From: Candidatus Alloscybalousia intestinigallinarum
Lineage (GTDB): Bacteria > Bacillota_I > Bacilli_A > RF39 > UBA660
Direction: 5' to 3'
NCBI GenBank assembly: GCA_018716115.1
Contig: DVKF01000051.1
Coordinates: 1 to 54,399 of the forward strand
DNA: 54,399 bases
In this document: positions 15,381 through 24,860 of the stretch, piece after piece
How positions within the stretch are numbered: position 1 is the first letter of the stretch
How the letters are laid out: each line of letters opens with the position of its first letter
The notes under the pieces: generated by a model
Told to the model about the DNA's origin: nothing
The model's input: the letters and a program-made list of their open reading frames with translations, nothing else
The model's database searches: none
Program-made: the position numbers and the translations under genes

Positions 15381-17222
15381 ATGAAAAAAGTAAAAGCTTG
15401 GTTTCTAAGTAATAAGTACTTAAAAGCGGTAGGAATATTGATTGCGATTAGTTTATTCTTATTCCTACTTGGATATCTTCTATGGGTATTCTGGTTATCC
15501 AAAATTGAAATTTTTAAACAAGAGGAACAAACGTTCTTAGATGCCGTAAAACGTTACTATGAGTATCGCCAAGAATTATTACCAGCTAAGGGGGAAAGTA
15601 GAGAAATCAGTCTAGAAAAGATGTTCTTAGAAGATAGAGTAGAAGCTCTATATGTACCTAAGACCAAAACCTTATGTGATACTTCAAGCTGGGTTAGAGT
15701 GGTACAGACGGAAGAAGGAGAATATCAGTATTATACTTATCTAAAATGTGGAAAATATGAATCCGATATCGACCACGAAGGACCTAAAATTGAGTTAAAT
15801 GGCGAAGAAAATATGATTATTAGCCAAAATACGACTTTTGAAGATCCTGGTGTAAAAAAAGTGACCGATAACGTAGATGGAGAGATAGATATCTCTAAAG
15901 TAACGGTCGATACTAGTAAAGTAGACACCAGCAAAGTAGGCGTCTATGAAGTAACTTATAAAGCAAAAGACAGTACCTATAATCAAACTAAAGCAACAAG
16001 AACGGTAACTGTAGCTAGAAATTTTTCAGAAACTGTAGCTAGCGAGACCGATGAAAGTAATTACTACAAAGGACAAGTAGCAGATAATTATGTTCAATTT
16101 TCTGGTATGTTATGGCGCATTATCAATGTCGATGAAAATGGCAATGTAAAATTAATCAGTGAAGATGTCGTCAGCAATCTTAGATATGATAGTGCTGGAT
16201 ATAAAGATTCTAATGTCGAAACTTGGTTAAATAATGTTTTCTACAATAGTTTAACAAATCCAGATAAATATTTAGTCGATACCACTTATTGTATTGGCGC
16301 AGTAAACAGTGTAGATGATATTAATAATAGTTGTAGCGAAACAATAACGGCTAAAGTAGGCTTACCTAGCTTAGATGAATACTATAAGACAGTAGAGAAT
16401 GGTTACAGCGCGATGAATTATCAAAACAATTATGAAATTTTATTAGCAAACAAAGTAAATAATGACAATTTGATTGTAACTATGCAAAGAACAACAGGAA
16501 CCACGAATAGTTTAAATCTCCCACCAATTAAACCAGTCATTACAATAAAAAATGGCTTTTATATTTACGAAGGGGATGGAACCAAAGAAAAACCATATAA
16601 ATTAAATGACTATCAATACGGAGAAGAACACGAACAAATAAAAAATAGGTTAGTTGGCGAATATATTTCTTATTCAGGACAATTATTCAGAATTATTGGT
16701 CAAGAGAAAGATGGCAGTGTTAAAGTTATTGGAGCACACCCACTATTAAATATTAGTACAGATAATGTTTTAATGGTTTCTGTTGCGGGAATACCTAATT
16801 ATCAATATAATTTAACGGACGAAAATAATCCAGGTTACATCATTAACGAGGATTATATTGAGTACCTTGATGATAGTAATATCATTCCATATGAATATGA
16901 AATTATTACAAATAGTCCTAGCACGAAATATAATGAATTAGAATCTGAAACAGTAAATGCTAAATTAATGTTAGCATCAACAATCGATCTATTTTCAGGA
17001 GTTACCAATAGTAACTATAGTTCTCAGCGAGTTCAATTATTTTCTGATCGTTCAACTGGTGAGAATACTGTGATTATGCTAAATGTAGTAACAGGTGTTT
17101 CTTACGAACTTACAAGTGATAACTTCTCAGAATTTTCTATTAAAGTCGTTACACACCTAAATGGAAATCTAAAAATCAGATCAGGAAAAGGTACAATGAA
17201 TGATCCATATTTATTACAGTAA
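15381..17222 (+). CDS. Anchored surface protein with Ig-like domain
   Basis: The 613 residues have a single N-terminal membrane helix (about 18-40) and an extracellular remainder. A bacterial Ig-like domain of the DUF5011 type spans about 133-215, with GPKIELNGE, FEDPGVKKVTDNVDGEI and VGVYEVTYKAKDS. After it come two copies of a related unit: FSGMLWRIINVDENGNVKLI (from about 239) and YSGQLFRIIGQEKDGSVKVI (from about 428), which look like repeated adhesin modules. There is no C-terminal sorting motif. It probably projects from the membrane as an accessory or tip subunit of the neighbouring apparatus. Confidence 0.65.
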   Translation: MKKVKAWFLSNKYLKAVGILIAISLFLFLLGYLLWVFWLSKIEIFKQEEQTFLDAVKRYYEYRQELLPAKGESREISLEKMFLEDRVEALYVPKTKTLCDTSSWVRVVQTEEGEYQYYTYLKCGKYESDIDHEGPKIELNGEENMIISQNTTFEDPGVKKVTDNVDGEIDISKVTVDTSKVDTSKVGVYEVTYKAKDSTYNQTKATRTVTVARNFSETVASETDESNYYKGQVADNYVQFSGMLWRIINVDENGNVKLISEDVVSNLRYDSAGYKDSNVETWLNNVFYNSLTNPDKYLVDTTYCIGAVNSVDDINNSCSETITAKVGLPSLDEYYKTVENGYSAMNYQNNYEILLANKVNNDNLIVTMQRTTGTTNSLNLPPIKPVITIKNGFYIYEGDGTKEKPYKLNDYQYGEEHEQIKNRLVGEYISYSGQLFRIIGQEKDGSVKVIGAHPLLNISTDNVLMVSVAGIPNYQYNLTDENNPGYIINEDYIEYLDDSNIIPYEYEIITNSPSTKYNELESETVNAKLMLASTIDLFSGVTNSNYSSQRVQLFSDRSTGENTVIMLNVVTGVSYELTSDNFSEFSIKVVTHLNGNLKIRSGKGTMNDPYLLQ

Positions 17223-17239
17223 AGGAAGTGGGGTTAGTA

Positions 17240-18043
17240 ATGAAAAAAAGAAAAGCAAAAAGTAAAAAACAAAATATAAAAAAACAAATGCTGATTGCTG
17301 GAAGTCTTTTAGTGATTGTTGTACTGGCAGTTGCAGTCATTTATTTCAGTATAGAAAACAACAAATTTAATAAGGATATCACATTAACTTTTAACGATCG
17401 AACTCAAGATTCTTTAGAGTTTAAACATGAGGATTTCTATACAGTAGGATGGATTCAAGTTCAAGGCACAAATATCGATATGCCAGTAATTAATGGCTTT
17501 GACTATGGAGATGATGGTATTTCCGATTATGCTTGGCGAAGCTCAGAATACGACACCGATGAAACAAGAGAAGTCATTAGTGGTCATAACATTATTAATG
17601 TTTCAAGTACTCCAATTCGAGATATGAGTATGTTAAATTATTTTGAAGGTTTAATGGCATTTACCTATTACGATTTTGCGCAAGATAATTTATATATTAG
17701 TTATACAAAAGAAGGAAAAGAAGAACTTTATAAGATATATGCAATTGGTTTCTATGACTATGCAGGAAATAATGACAGGAGTATGAGTAATCCTGAACAA
17801 ATTAAAGAGTACATTGCTAGTGTACGTAATAATTCTATTTATGATTATGATATTGAGGTTGATGAAAATGACGAGTTAATCACAATAAAAACTTGTACGA
17901 GATATTTTGGTGCTTTTGAAAAGCAACTATTTGTGATTGATGCACGTAAGGTAAGAGATAATGAAGAGATAGAAAAATATAAAGTTAAGAAAAGCAAAAA
18001 TTTTGACATGCTAAGTGAAGGTGTTACTACAGAAAATGGATAA
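17240..18043 (+). CDS. Class B-like sortase
   Basis: The protein (267 residues from ATG 17240) has one N-terminal helix and a sortase fold. The TVGWIQVQGTNIDMPV opening is typical of class B enzymes. The catalytic His lies in SGHN (about residue 116), the Cys in IKTCTR (about 219) and the Arg in the final FVIDAR strand (about 236). Sortases cleave sorting motifs and join the product to the cell wall or to other subunits. It sits inside the pilus/secretion locus, yet no protein of the window shows a recognisable C-terminal sorting signal. A GTG 12 bases upstream is the alternative start. Confidence 0.85.
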   Translation: MKKRKAKSKKQNIKKQMLIAGSLLVIVVLAVAVIYFSIENNKFNKDITLTFNDRTQDSLEFKHEDFYTVGWIQVQGTNIDMPVINGFDYGDDGISDYAWRSSEYDTDETREVISGHNIINVSSTPIRDMSMLNYFEGLMAFTYYDFAQDNLYISYTKEGKEELYKIYAIGFYDYAGNNDRSMSNPEQIKEYIASVRNNSIYDYDIEVDENDELITIKTCTRYFGAFEKQLFVIDARKVRDNEEIEKYKVKKSKNFDMLSEGVTTENG

Positions 18044-18068
18044 AAATCTATACCAAAAAAATAAAGTA

Positions 18069-18077
18069 TGTTATAAT
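18069..18077 (+). promoter_or_regulatory. Internal promoter before the large secreted protein
   Basis: TGTTATAAT is an extended -10 element, 33 bases before the ATG at 18110. No good -35 is visible. It lies in the 66-base gap after the sortase gene. Confidence 0.5.
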
Positions 18078-18109
18078 GAAATATATAGTATAGTAGCGAG
18101 GTGAACTTA

Positions 18110-21067
18110 ATGAAAAGACCAAAAATAGTGTTGTTTTTACTGTTTGTAATCTGCATAATATTGCTACCGAATTATGCTGAAGCAGCAGAAACAGGATTAC
18201 AAAGTAAGAACTTCTGCCTTTCTAACAGACGGTATTATCAAGTAAGCTGGGATCCAAGTGTATCAACTGCCGTAACCTTAGATAAGATCGATGAGACAGC
18301 AATTAATAATGGATTTGTTGCTTACCCGTTAGGAACTACAGATTTAACTCCATATAAAATAAATGTAGTAGAAAAACATAGGAATTGCTATATTGACAGT
18401 TATGGCAGCGTTCAGACATGTCCGACAACGGCTGAAGATAAGAAGTATGAACTTAATAATGTTTTGGCTTTAAATGAAGATGGTGACGATTATAAAAACA
18501 TTATTATGGAATTAAATTTATCTAATGGGCTAATCAATATAAAAATTAAGGATTTGTTCAATGGAACTACTAAGATAAGATACGTATTAAATGAAAATGA
18601 AAAAAATCCTGGCGATCAATTATCGACAGAATTTAATAATTTTTTGCCCAAAGAAGGGGAATATTACGTACTAAGAAATGTTCAACCGTCAACAGTTGTT
18701 TGCAACAGTAGTGGCAATTGCAGTATTGATACCAATAAAATTTATTTTGAATTTTACATCAATGATTCTTCATCTCCTTGTAATAACACTTATATTGCGA
18801 GTATTGATTTAGTAGTAAATACAGCAGATAGTGTTGATATTGATAACCCAGCTCTTACTTCCAGAGACCCTAGTAATTCTTATGGTTGTAAGACAATAGA
18901 AGATTATATTCAATATTTAATAGATAAGAAGATTATTTATTCTTCAGATCCAGCTTATCTCCAAACTCTAATTACTGCCTTGAAACAAAATTATGCAGGA
19001 ATTTGCTATCAGGATAAAATTACTTACAGCCAATATCAAACGTTAAGAGAAGACATTCAAAAAGCTTACCAAAATTTACAAGCATTAGCTGGAAGTGCAC
19101 CAGATGAAGGATATTCCATTTTGGATACAAGTAATGGTTTTCAATGTAACGAAGAAAGACACCAAGGTTATCAAGTTGTCTATAGCCAATCAGGAACTTA
19201 CTGGGGAATTACCTGTTGGGAAAAATACGATATTTACCCAGTCGGCGCAAAGCTAGTTTATGCAGGTGCTGGTTTTACTTATGGTGGAACGTTTAAAGCG
19301 ACTCGTCAGTGTACAATTGTTCACAAACAACAAGTTATTAAAAAACCAAAATGTGTTTATGCGTGCGAAACAAGTTGTACCTATGACGAAAACAATGGAC
19401 CTGGTGAAGGCGGTCAAGGGGGACCAAATGATGATTTTGATGCCTGCGTAAGTTCTTGTGATGGTGGAAAGTATACACAAAGTTGTATTAATTCTTGTTA
19501 CAATACTGTGTATGATAATAGCGAACCTAGAGATTTATCGTTATTAGATTCAAAATTAGAAAAACCGACTTCTTTTCTTGAACATTCAATAGAAAGAACA
19601 GCTCAAATCGTTGGAACTGTAACGTCGACAGCAGGTTGTAACTTTACAGGAGCTTCAGTAGATGGACTAGGAAATTACAAAGGAATGTATAGCTGTCCAG
19701 TACATACAGAACACTGTGGTGATGTAGGAGTAACCTTCTCAACTTACTGTGATAATCATAACGGTATTTGTCATATATATGAAACTGTTGGTCCAGCTGG
19801 CTGCGTAGATAATCCAGATGAATTATATGTACAACAATTAAGAGATTCCGTCAATGAATTAAATAGTTTTGAAGCGATTGCAGAAGAACAACAAAAAACC
19901 GGTAGTTATGAAATTAATATCTCGGATTCTTATTTAAAGAAAGGTAATCAAGCTTATACTTATACAGTAACCTCAGGCAATGCCGATATCATTAAAAATG
20001 TAAGTCATACAAGTGGTTGTCCAGGTGGAAATCAAACTGTGCAATTAGGAAATGAAGGAAATGTAACGGCTACGTTCTGTAGGACAAATGAAGTGTCTAT
20101 AACGGTAGATTTACAACTTCCTGAAGCTTATGTAAATAAAACAACCGGTCTAGCGGCTTACAAAGCGGGTAGAGGTTATGAAGCATTTGATGCCAATACC
20201 GGACGTTTAGGAAATATTAATTTCGATGCTAAGAAATTCTATGCTGGAGATAGAAGATACTATACAGATCCAAAGAGTAGAAACACGAATGTATCTATCC
20301 CACTTGATTATAATCAACGAGTTAGTTTAATCGGTTATGACCAATATTTCAGTCAAGGCAATAAAAAAGCAACTATAACCGTCAATGTAGATGGAATTGG
20401 AACTCGTGATTATAGTGATCAAATTAACTGTTTCTACGGAGTCTATAATAACCTGTTTATCGATCCAGATGATCCAACCCAAATAGATGGTTCTAATTGT
20501 CCGGATTGTACTTCATCTTGTACGGGAGAGAATTGTCCAAACACTTGTCCTGGACCAAACTGTCCTGATGGCGGAACCAATACTCCACCAATCGATTATT
20601 CAGGTATAACCTTTATCTATAGACCGATCGATCTAGTGGATGTCTTCCCAAATGATAGAAATCCACGTTGGAATTGGACAAATGCTGCGATTCCATCTAA
20701 TGATAGAATATATAACTTATTAGGATATAAAATTAATCCAATTGAATTGACCGAAGATATAGAGTATAAAGGAAATGAAATCTATAGCGATAAGAACGAA
20801 GTCGACTATGATATTATTCTAACAACAGAACAAATCATGAGAATACGACAGTACAACAAAAATGTAGCTGACTTTAACGGTGATGGTTATACCAATTATC
20901 TAGATTACGATATGAGTTGCTCGACAGTAGGCGGACGTGAAGTATGTACAAGTAATTTCCTAGATGATACAGGATATGTTACTTATACAAGTGGTTATAA
21001 TGCACAGTCAAGAAAACAAATTGCCGTATGTAATAACGCCTATGGCGGCGATTGTGACGATGATTAA
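18110..21067 (+). CDS. Large secreted cysteine-rich protein
   Basis: About 985 residues start with a signal peptide ending near AEAAET (residues 20-28). I see no membrane anchor or sorting motif in the rest. It is rich in cysteine: clusters at about 400-465 (CVYACETSC, ACVSSCDGG, CINSCYN) and about 797-822 (CPDCTSSC, NCPNTCPGPNCPDGG). Near residue 921 a DFNGDGYTNYLDYD segment matches one dockerin-type calcium loop. I do not recognise the family. Size, export and place in the locus suggest a surface filament or adhesin held by disulphides and calcium. The ATG at 18110 (AGGTGA before it) is preferred over the GTG at 18101. Confidence 0.7.
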   Translation: MKRPKIVLFLLFVICIILLPNYAEAAETGLQSKNFCLSNRRYYQVSWDPSVSTAVTLDKIDETAINNGFVAYPLGTTDLTPYKINVVEKHRNCYIDSYGSVQTCPTTAEDKKYELNNVLALNEDGDDYKNIIMELNLSNGLINIKIKDLFNGTTKIRYVLNENEKNPGDQLSTEFNNFLPKEGEYYVLRNVQPSTVVCNSSGNCSIDTNKIYFEFYINDSSSPCNNTYIASIDLVVNTADSVDIDNPALTSRDPSNSYGCKTIEDYIQYLIDKKIIYSSDPAYLQTLITALKQNYAGICYQDKITYSQYQTLREDIQKAYQNLQALAGSAPDEGYSILDTSNGFQCNEERHQGYQVVYSQSGTYWGITCWEKYDIYPVGAKLVYAGAGFTYGGTFKATRQCTIVHKQQVIKKPKCVYACETSCTYDENNGPGEGGQGGPNDDFDACVSSCDGGKYTQSCINSCYNTVYDNSEPRDLSLLDSKLEKPTSFLEHSIERTAQIVGTVTSTAGCNFTGASVDGLGNYKGMYSCPVHTEHCGDVGVTFSTYCDNHNGICHIYETVGPAGCVDNPDELYVQQLRDSVNELNSFEAIAEEQQKTGSYEINISDSYLKKGNQAYTYTVTSGNADIIKNVSHTSGCPGGNQTVQLGNEGNVTATFCRTNEVSITVDLQLPEAYVNKTTGLAAYKAGRGYEAFDANTGRLGNINFDAKKFYAGDRRYYTDPKSRNTNVSIPLDYNQRVSLIGYDQYFSQGNKKATITVNVDGIGTRDYSDQINCFYGVYNNLFIDPDDPTQIDGSNCPDCTSSCTGENCPNTCPGPNCPDGGTNTPPIDYSGITFIYRPIDLVDVFPNDRNPRWNWTNAAIPSNDRIYNLLGYKINPIELTEDIEYKGNEIYSDKNEVDYDIILTTEQIMRIRQYNKNVADFNGDGYTNYLDYDMSCSTVGGREVCTSNFLDDTGYVTYTSGYNAQSRKQIAVCNNAYGGDCDDD

Positions 21068-21078
21068 AGGAGAGAGTT

Positions 21079-21507
21079 ATGAGTAAAGGAATGACAATTA
21101 CAGGAATTATAATCTTAGGAGTATTAACTCTAGCCTGTGTAAATTTAATTCAAAACTATCAATCGGGTAACGAACTTGATTATTACCTATTAAAAGAGAC
21201 AACCGAAGCGGCAATGATCGATGGTGTCGATTGGGGATATTATCGTACATCAGGAGGAATTATACGAGTAGATAGAGAGAAATTTCTAGAAAGTTTCATT
21301 AGAAGATTTGCAGATAGTGTTTCTGCATCTTCTACCTATCGTATAAAAATCATTGACTTTAACGAAACACCACCAAAAGCAAGTATTCAAGTAGGAACGA
21401 CAACAGTTGCTTCATTTGTGGGAGAAGACTTCGATATCATAACCACGATTGATGGTATTCTAGAAACGAAATACAATGAAAAGAGAAAAATTGAGGAAGT
21501 TGAGTAG
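21079..21507 (+). CDS. TadE-like/DUF5411 membrane-anchored protein
   Basis: The 142-residue protein starts with a short positive stretch and a hydrophobic helix (about 5-25) followed by an extracellular domain with DYYLLKETTEAAMIDGVDWGYYR. This layout, one N-terminal helix and the EAAMIDG-type helix after it, resembles TadE/F minor pilins and DUF5411. It begins 11 bases after the secreted protein with a GGAGAG ribosome binding site and precedes cpaB by 12 bases. It is probably a minor pilin or assembly factor of the Tad system. Confidence 0.6.
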   Translation: MSKGMTITGIIILGVLTLACVNLIQNYQSGNELDYYLLKETTEAAMIDGVDWGYYRTSGGIIRVDREKFLESFIRRFADSVSASSTYRIKIIDFNETPPKASIQVGTTTVASFVGEDFDIITTIDGILETKYNEKRKIEEVE

Positions 21508-21519
21508 GAGGGGAAAATA

Positions 21520-22359
21520 ATGAATGGAATAGGAACAAGAATAAAGAAATTCTTAACCAACAAAAATACAGTTACGATAATCTTGACTGTTGTCGCAATT
21601 GTAGTCTTATACTTTTTCTATAATTACAGAATCAGTCAAAAAACGAATCCAACTAGTGTACCTTATGCTTTAGTAGATATTGCTTCTAAAACAAGAATTA
21701 CTAGTGATATGGTCGGTATCGTGGATGTACCAATGGCCATGATTCAAGGTGATGTAATCACCGATACTAGTAAGATTATCAATTACTATGTCAATGCAGA
21801 TTGTACAATTCCACAAGGTAGTTTATTCTATCAAAGAGCAGTAGTTACTCAATCAGAGTTACCAGATTCAATATTATATAATTATCCAGATGGTTATGTT
21901 TTAATGAACTTAGCCGTTACTACGGAAACAAGTTACGGTAATAAAATATATCCAGGAAATTATATTGATATCTATATTAAAGCAACAAACAAAGTAGATG
22001 AAAATAATATCACTGCAGATACAGAAGATAAAATTATGGTCGGAAAACTATTAAAGAATGTAAAAATTCTAGCTGTATTAGATTCAAATGGTGATGACGT
22101 ATTTGAAGATTTAGATAACGTCAAAACTCCATCGCAAATCATCTTTGCTTTACCTGAGGAATATCATATCTTATTAAGAAAAGCAGGTTACTTACGTACT
22201 TATGAAGTAGCAATTATTCCAGTACCAACCAATGAATCACTAAAAGAAGAACCAGGAGAGGTAAGTATTGCAAGTGAAACATTACGTGATTTCATCAACG
22301 AAGTAACAGAATTTACAGATCTAGACTTAGAAAATCCAGCACCATTACCTACTGAATAA
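21520..22359 (+). CDS. CpaB/RcpC-like pilus assembly protein
   Basis: The 279 residues have one membrane helix (about 18-36) followed by a SAF domain: VPYALVDIASKTRITSDMVGIVDVP is its hallmark first part (about 46-70). A second half with GNYIDIYIKA and LPEEYHILLRKA matches CpaB/RcpC. In Tad systems CpaB links the assembly platform to the cell envelope, in Gram-negatives to the secretin; here, with no outer membrane, it probably contacts the wall. The next gene starts 21 bases downstream, after GAGGAGC. Confidence 0.85.
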   Translation: MNGIGTRIKKFLTNKNTVTIILTVVAIVVLYFFYNYRISQKTNPTSVPYALVDIASKTRITSDMVGIVDVPMAMIQGDVITDTSKIINYYVNADCTIPQGSLFYQRAVVTQSELPDSILYNYPDGYVLMNLAVTTETSYGNKIYPGNYIDIYIKATNKVDENNITADTEDKIMVGKLLKNVKILAVLDSNGDDVFEDLDNVKTPSQIIFALPEEYHILLRKAGYLRTYEVAIIPVPTNESLKEEPGEVSIASETLRDFINEVTEFTDLDLENPAPLPTE

Positions 22360-22380
22360 GAAGAAAAGAGGAGCTAGTAT

Positions 22381-23946
22381 ATGAAAGATAACCTATTTGA
22401 ACAATTAGACTTTGGCGCTTTCCGCGAATATATTGAAAATGATGACATTACAGATATTTCTTATACCAATAATGGACAAATCTGGATTCGTTCTCTAACA
22501 CAAGGTTCAATTAGAGTAGAAAATCCCGCAATCAATAACAGTGTAGTCGAGAAGTTAGCTTTCCAATGTTCCAATGTTATGGGAACAACTTTCAATAATG
22601 CTAGCCCCTTTCTAGATGCTGAAAGTCCTGAGTTACGTATGAACTTCGTTCATGAATCGATTGCTACTAACGGTATCGCTCTAGTTATACGTAAAACACC
22701 AGCTAAGATTCGTCTAAAAGAAGAAACGTTATTAAAAGAAGACTACGTAACGAAAGATATTCATGACTTTTTAATTAAATGTGTCCATGGACATTGTAAT
22801 ATTATGGTTTGTGGTGAGACCGGTAGTGGTAAAACAGAGTTTGTTAAGTATCTAGCTTCTCATACCAAAGAGAATGAAAAAATTATTACTATTGAGGATA
22901 CGCTAGAACTTCACTTAGATAAGATTTATCCACACCGTGATATTGTCGCTATGAAAACAAATAATATTGCTTCATACAGTGACGTACTAGTTACCTGTAT
23001 GAGACAGAATCCAAAGTGGATCCTTCTATCCGAGGTTCGTAGTGCCGAAGCCGTAAGTGCGGTTCGTAACTCGATTTCATCAGGGCACAACATCTTATCT
23101 ACAATCCACTCGGATAAAGCAAGCGCTATTCCACATCGTATGTATGCTTTGATGGAAACTGAGCTAGATGTTGATCAATTTTTAGGTACGATTTATCGTT
23201 ATATCCAATTAGGTGTACATATTAAAGCATACTATAGTAAAAAGTATGGTAAATTTCATCGTGAAATTGATGAGATTACTGAGTTCTATATCGATGATGA
23301 TAATAAACCAGTCTACAATGTTATATATCAGAAATTAATGAATGGAAAAGTAGTGAAGAAGAATCCTAGCCAACATTTGATAGACTCTCTATTAGCTCAA
23401 AATGTCGAATTAGAGTCAACTACTTTTGAAGACGCTGAAGAAGAGGATGGAGGAATTAAATTAGAAGACGTAATTGGAGAAAATACTTCAAATCAAAAAG
23501 GACAAGTAGAGACACTTGATAGCAAACCTACAGAAAATACACCGTCTTCGTCTAATGTAACACCAGAAACTTTGGATACACCAGAAGAAAAATCATCTAC
23601 CGTTCAAACGCCAAACCAAGTACCACCAGTTTCTGCACCAATTGCCTCAACACCGTCTTCTACTATCGGAGTAACACCACCAACACCTGTTTCAAATCCA
23701 AGTACAAATCCAGCATCAGTTTCTAATTCTACTCAAACTCCACCAATAGCTACCAATCCAACGCCAACACCAGTCGTTAATTCTGTGCCAACTCCACCGA
23801 TAGCACCAACTCCACCACTACCTCAACAACCAATTTCACAAGTAGGAGTACAAGCAACATCACAGCCTATTGGTGGCATAAATCCAGGGGGAAATCCAAC
23901 AGTGAATCAAACTCAACCAATCATCGTGGATTTTAACAACAATTAA
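22381..23946 (+). CDS. TadA/CpaF-type secretion ATPase
   Basis: The 521-residue protein is a secretion-superfamily hexameric ATPase. Walker A is GETGSGKT (145-152), the Asp box is around ITIEDT (about 169-174), Walker B is WILLSEVR (213-220) and the His box contains SGHNILSTIHSD (234-245). It powers pilus assembly in Tad systems and is homologous to VirB11. Residues about 380-521 form an unusual Pro/Thr/Ser/Asn-rich tail that is not part of the family. No VirB11 is seen in the adjoining T4SS genes, so this ATPase might serve both; that is inference. Confidence 0.92.
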   Translation: MKDNLFEQLDFGAFREYIENDDITDISYTNNGQIWIRSLTQGSIRVENPAINNSVVEKLAFQCSNVMGTTFNNASPFLDAESPELRMNFVHESIATNGIALVIRKTPAKIRLKEETLLKEDYVTKDIHDFLIKCVHGHCNIMVCGETGSGKTEFVKYLASHTKENEKIITIEDTLELHLDKIYPHRDIVAMKTNNIASYSDVLVTCMRQNPKWILLSEVRSAEAVSAVRNSISSGHNILSTIHSDKASAIPHRMYALMETELDVDQFLGTIYRYIQLGVHIKAYYSKKYGKFHREIDEITEFYIDDDNKPVYNVIYQKLMNGKVVKKNPSQHLIDSLLAQNVELESTTFEDAEEEDGGIKLEDVIGENTSNQKGQVETLDSKPTENTPSSSNVTPETLDTPEEKSSTVQTPNQVPPVSAPIASTPSSTIGVTPPTPVSNPSTNPASVSNSTQTPPIATNPTPTPVVNSVPTPPIAPTPPLPQQPISQVGVQATSQPIGGINPGGNPTVNQTQPIIVDFNNN

Positions 23947-23966
23947 GTGAAAAGAGGTGAGAAATA

Positions 23967-24860
23967 ATGGAATTATTAATTCTATTAGCCATAGCGCTAT
24001 TTATACTTTTTTACCGTAAATATAAAGGACAAAATGTCTATCACTTTATTACATTACAAGCAACGAACATGTATAATCGTTTTGCTCCATATTCCTTTAA
24101 AGTTATTCGTCAAAAAACAAAGGATTTAGGACAAGAATACACTCCAAGGCAATACATGATTCAAGTAGCAACATTCTCTATTTTTGCTGGAGTTATTTCT
24201 TATTTGTATTTCTACAATATATTAATTTCAGTAATTTATATTATTGCTTTAGATATGACGATTCCTTATCTTGCTTATCTAAGATGTAAACGTGTTTATA
24301 GTGAATTTATCTTTGAACAAATTCAAATTTATACGACGAATACGATTATGGAGTTCGCAACTACCCAAAGTTTCGTAAAAGCACTAGAAGGTGTAGTTGC
24401 ATCAGGCGTCTTAGAAGATCCTGTACTAAGTGATGTTGATCTAATGATTTCCTTAGCTTATCAGAATGGATCTATCGATGAGTCCATCGAATTTATGACT
24501 GCCAAATATCCATACTATATCGTCAAAAATATGCATCAATTGTTCTTACAAATTACCAAAGAAGGTGCTAGAGATTCTGGAGAATCTTTAGATAACATGC
24601 AACTAGATATCGATATGCTAGTAGAAAGTGTATACCGTGACCGTATGGAAAGAGCGAACTTCCATAAAGGATTCTTAAAATATGGAATTATGCTATATTT
24701 GATGGTAATGCTAATTCAGTATCTATTAGGTAGAGATACCTATATCCAATTGTTAGATAATGTCTTTGTAAAGATCATTCTTCACGGTATTATTTTAGTA
24801 AATAGTTACTTCCTTCTTAAGGGCGAGAAGTTTTACAATGAGAATGTGGGTGAAGAATAA
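23967..24860 (+). CDS. TadB-like platform protein
   Basis: The 297-residue protein has membrane segments near the N-terminus (about 2-17), in the middle (about 72-105) and near the C-terminus (about 230-280) and a soluble T2SSF-like part around 115-220. The GSIDESIEFMTAKYPY and RDSGESLDNMQLDIDML segments correspond to the helical bundle of GspF/TadB platform proteins. It would be the inner-membrane platform worked on by the TadA ATPase. Its stop overlaps the start of the next gene by one base (TAATG at 24858-24862). Confidence 0.8.
   Translation: MELLILLAIALFILFYRKYKGQNVYHFITLQATNMYNRFAPYSFKVIRQKTKDLGQEYTPRQYMIQVATFSIFAGVISYLYFYNILISVIYIIALDMTIPYLAYLRCKRVYSEFIFEQIQIYTTNTIMEFATTQSFVKALEGVVASGVLEDPVLSDVDLMISLAYQNGSIDESIEFMTAKYPYYIVKNMHQLFLQITKEGARDSGESLDNMQLDIDMLVESVYRDRMERANFHKGFLKYGIMLYLMVMLIQYLLGRDTYIQLLDNVFVKIILHGIILVNSYFLLKGEKFYNENVGEE

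Noticed and set aside
18110..21067. Dockerin of a cellulosome
   Set aside because: Only one calcium loop is seen where dockerins have two, and no cohesin or glycosidase lies nearby.
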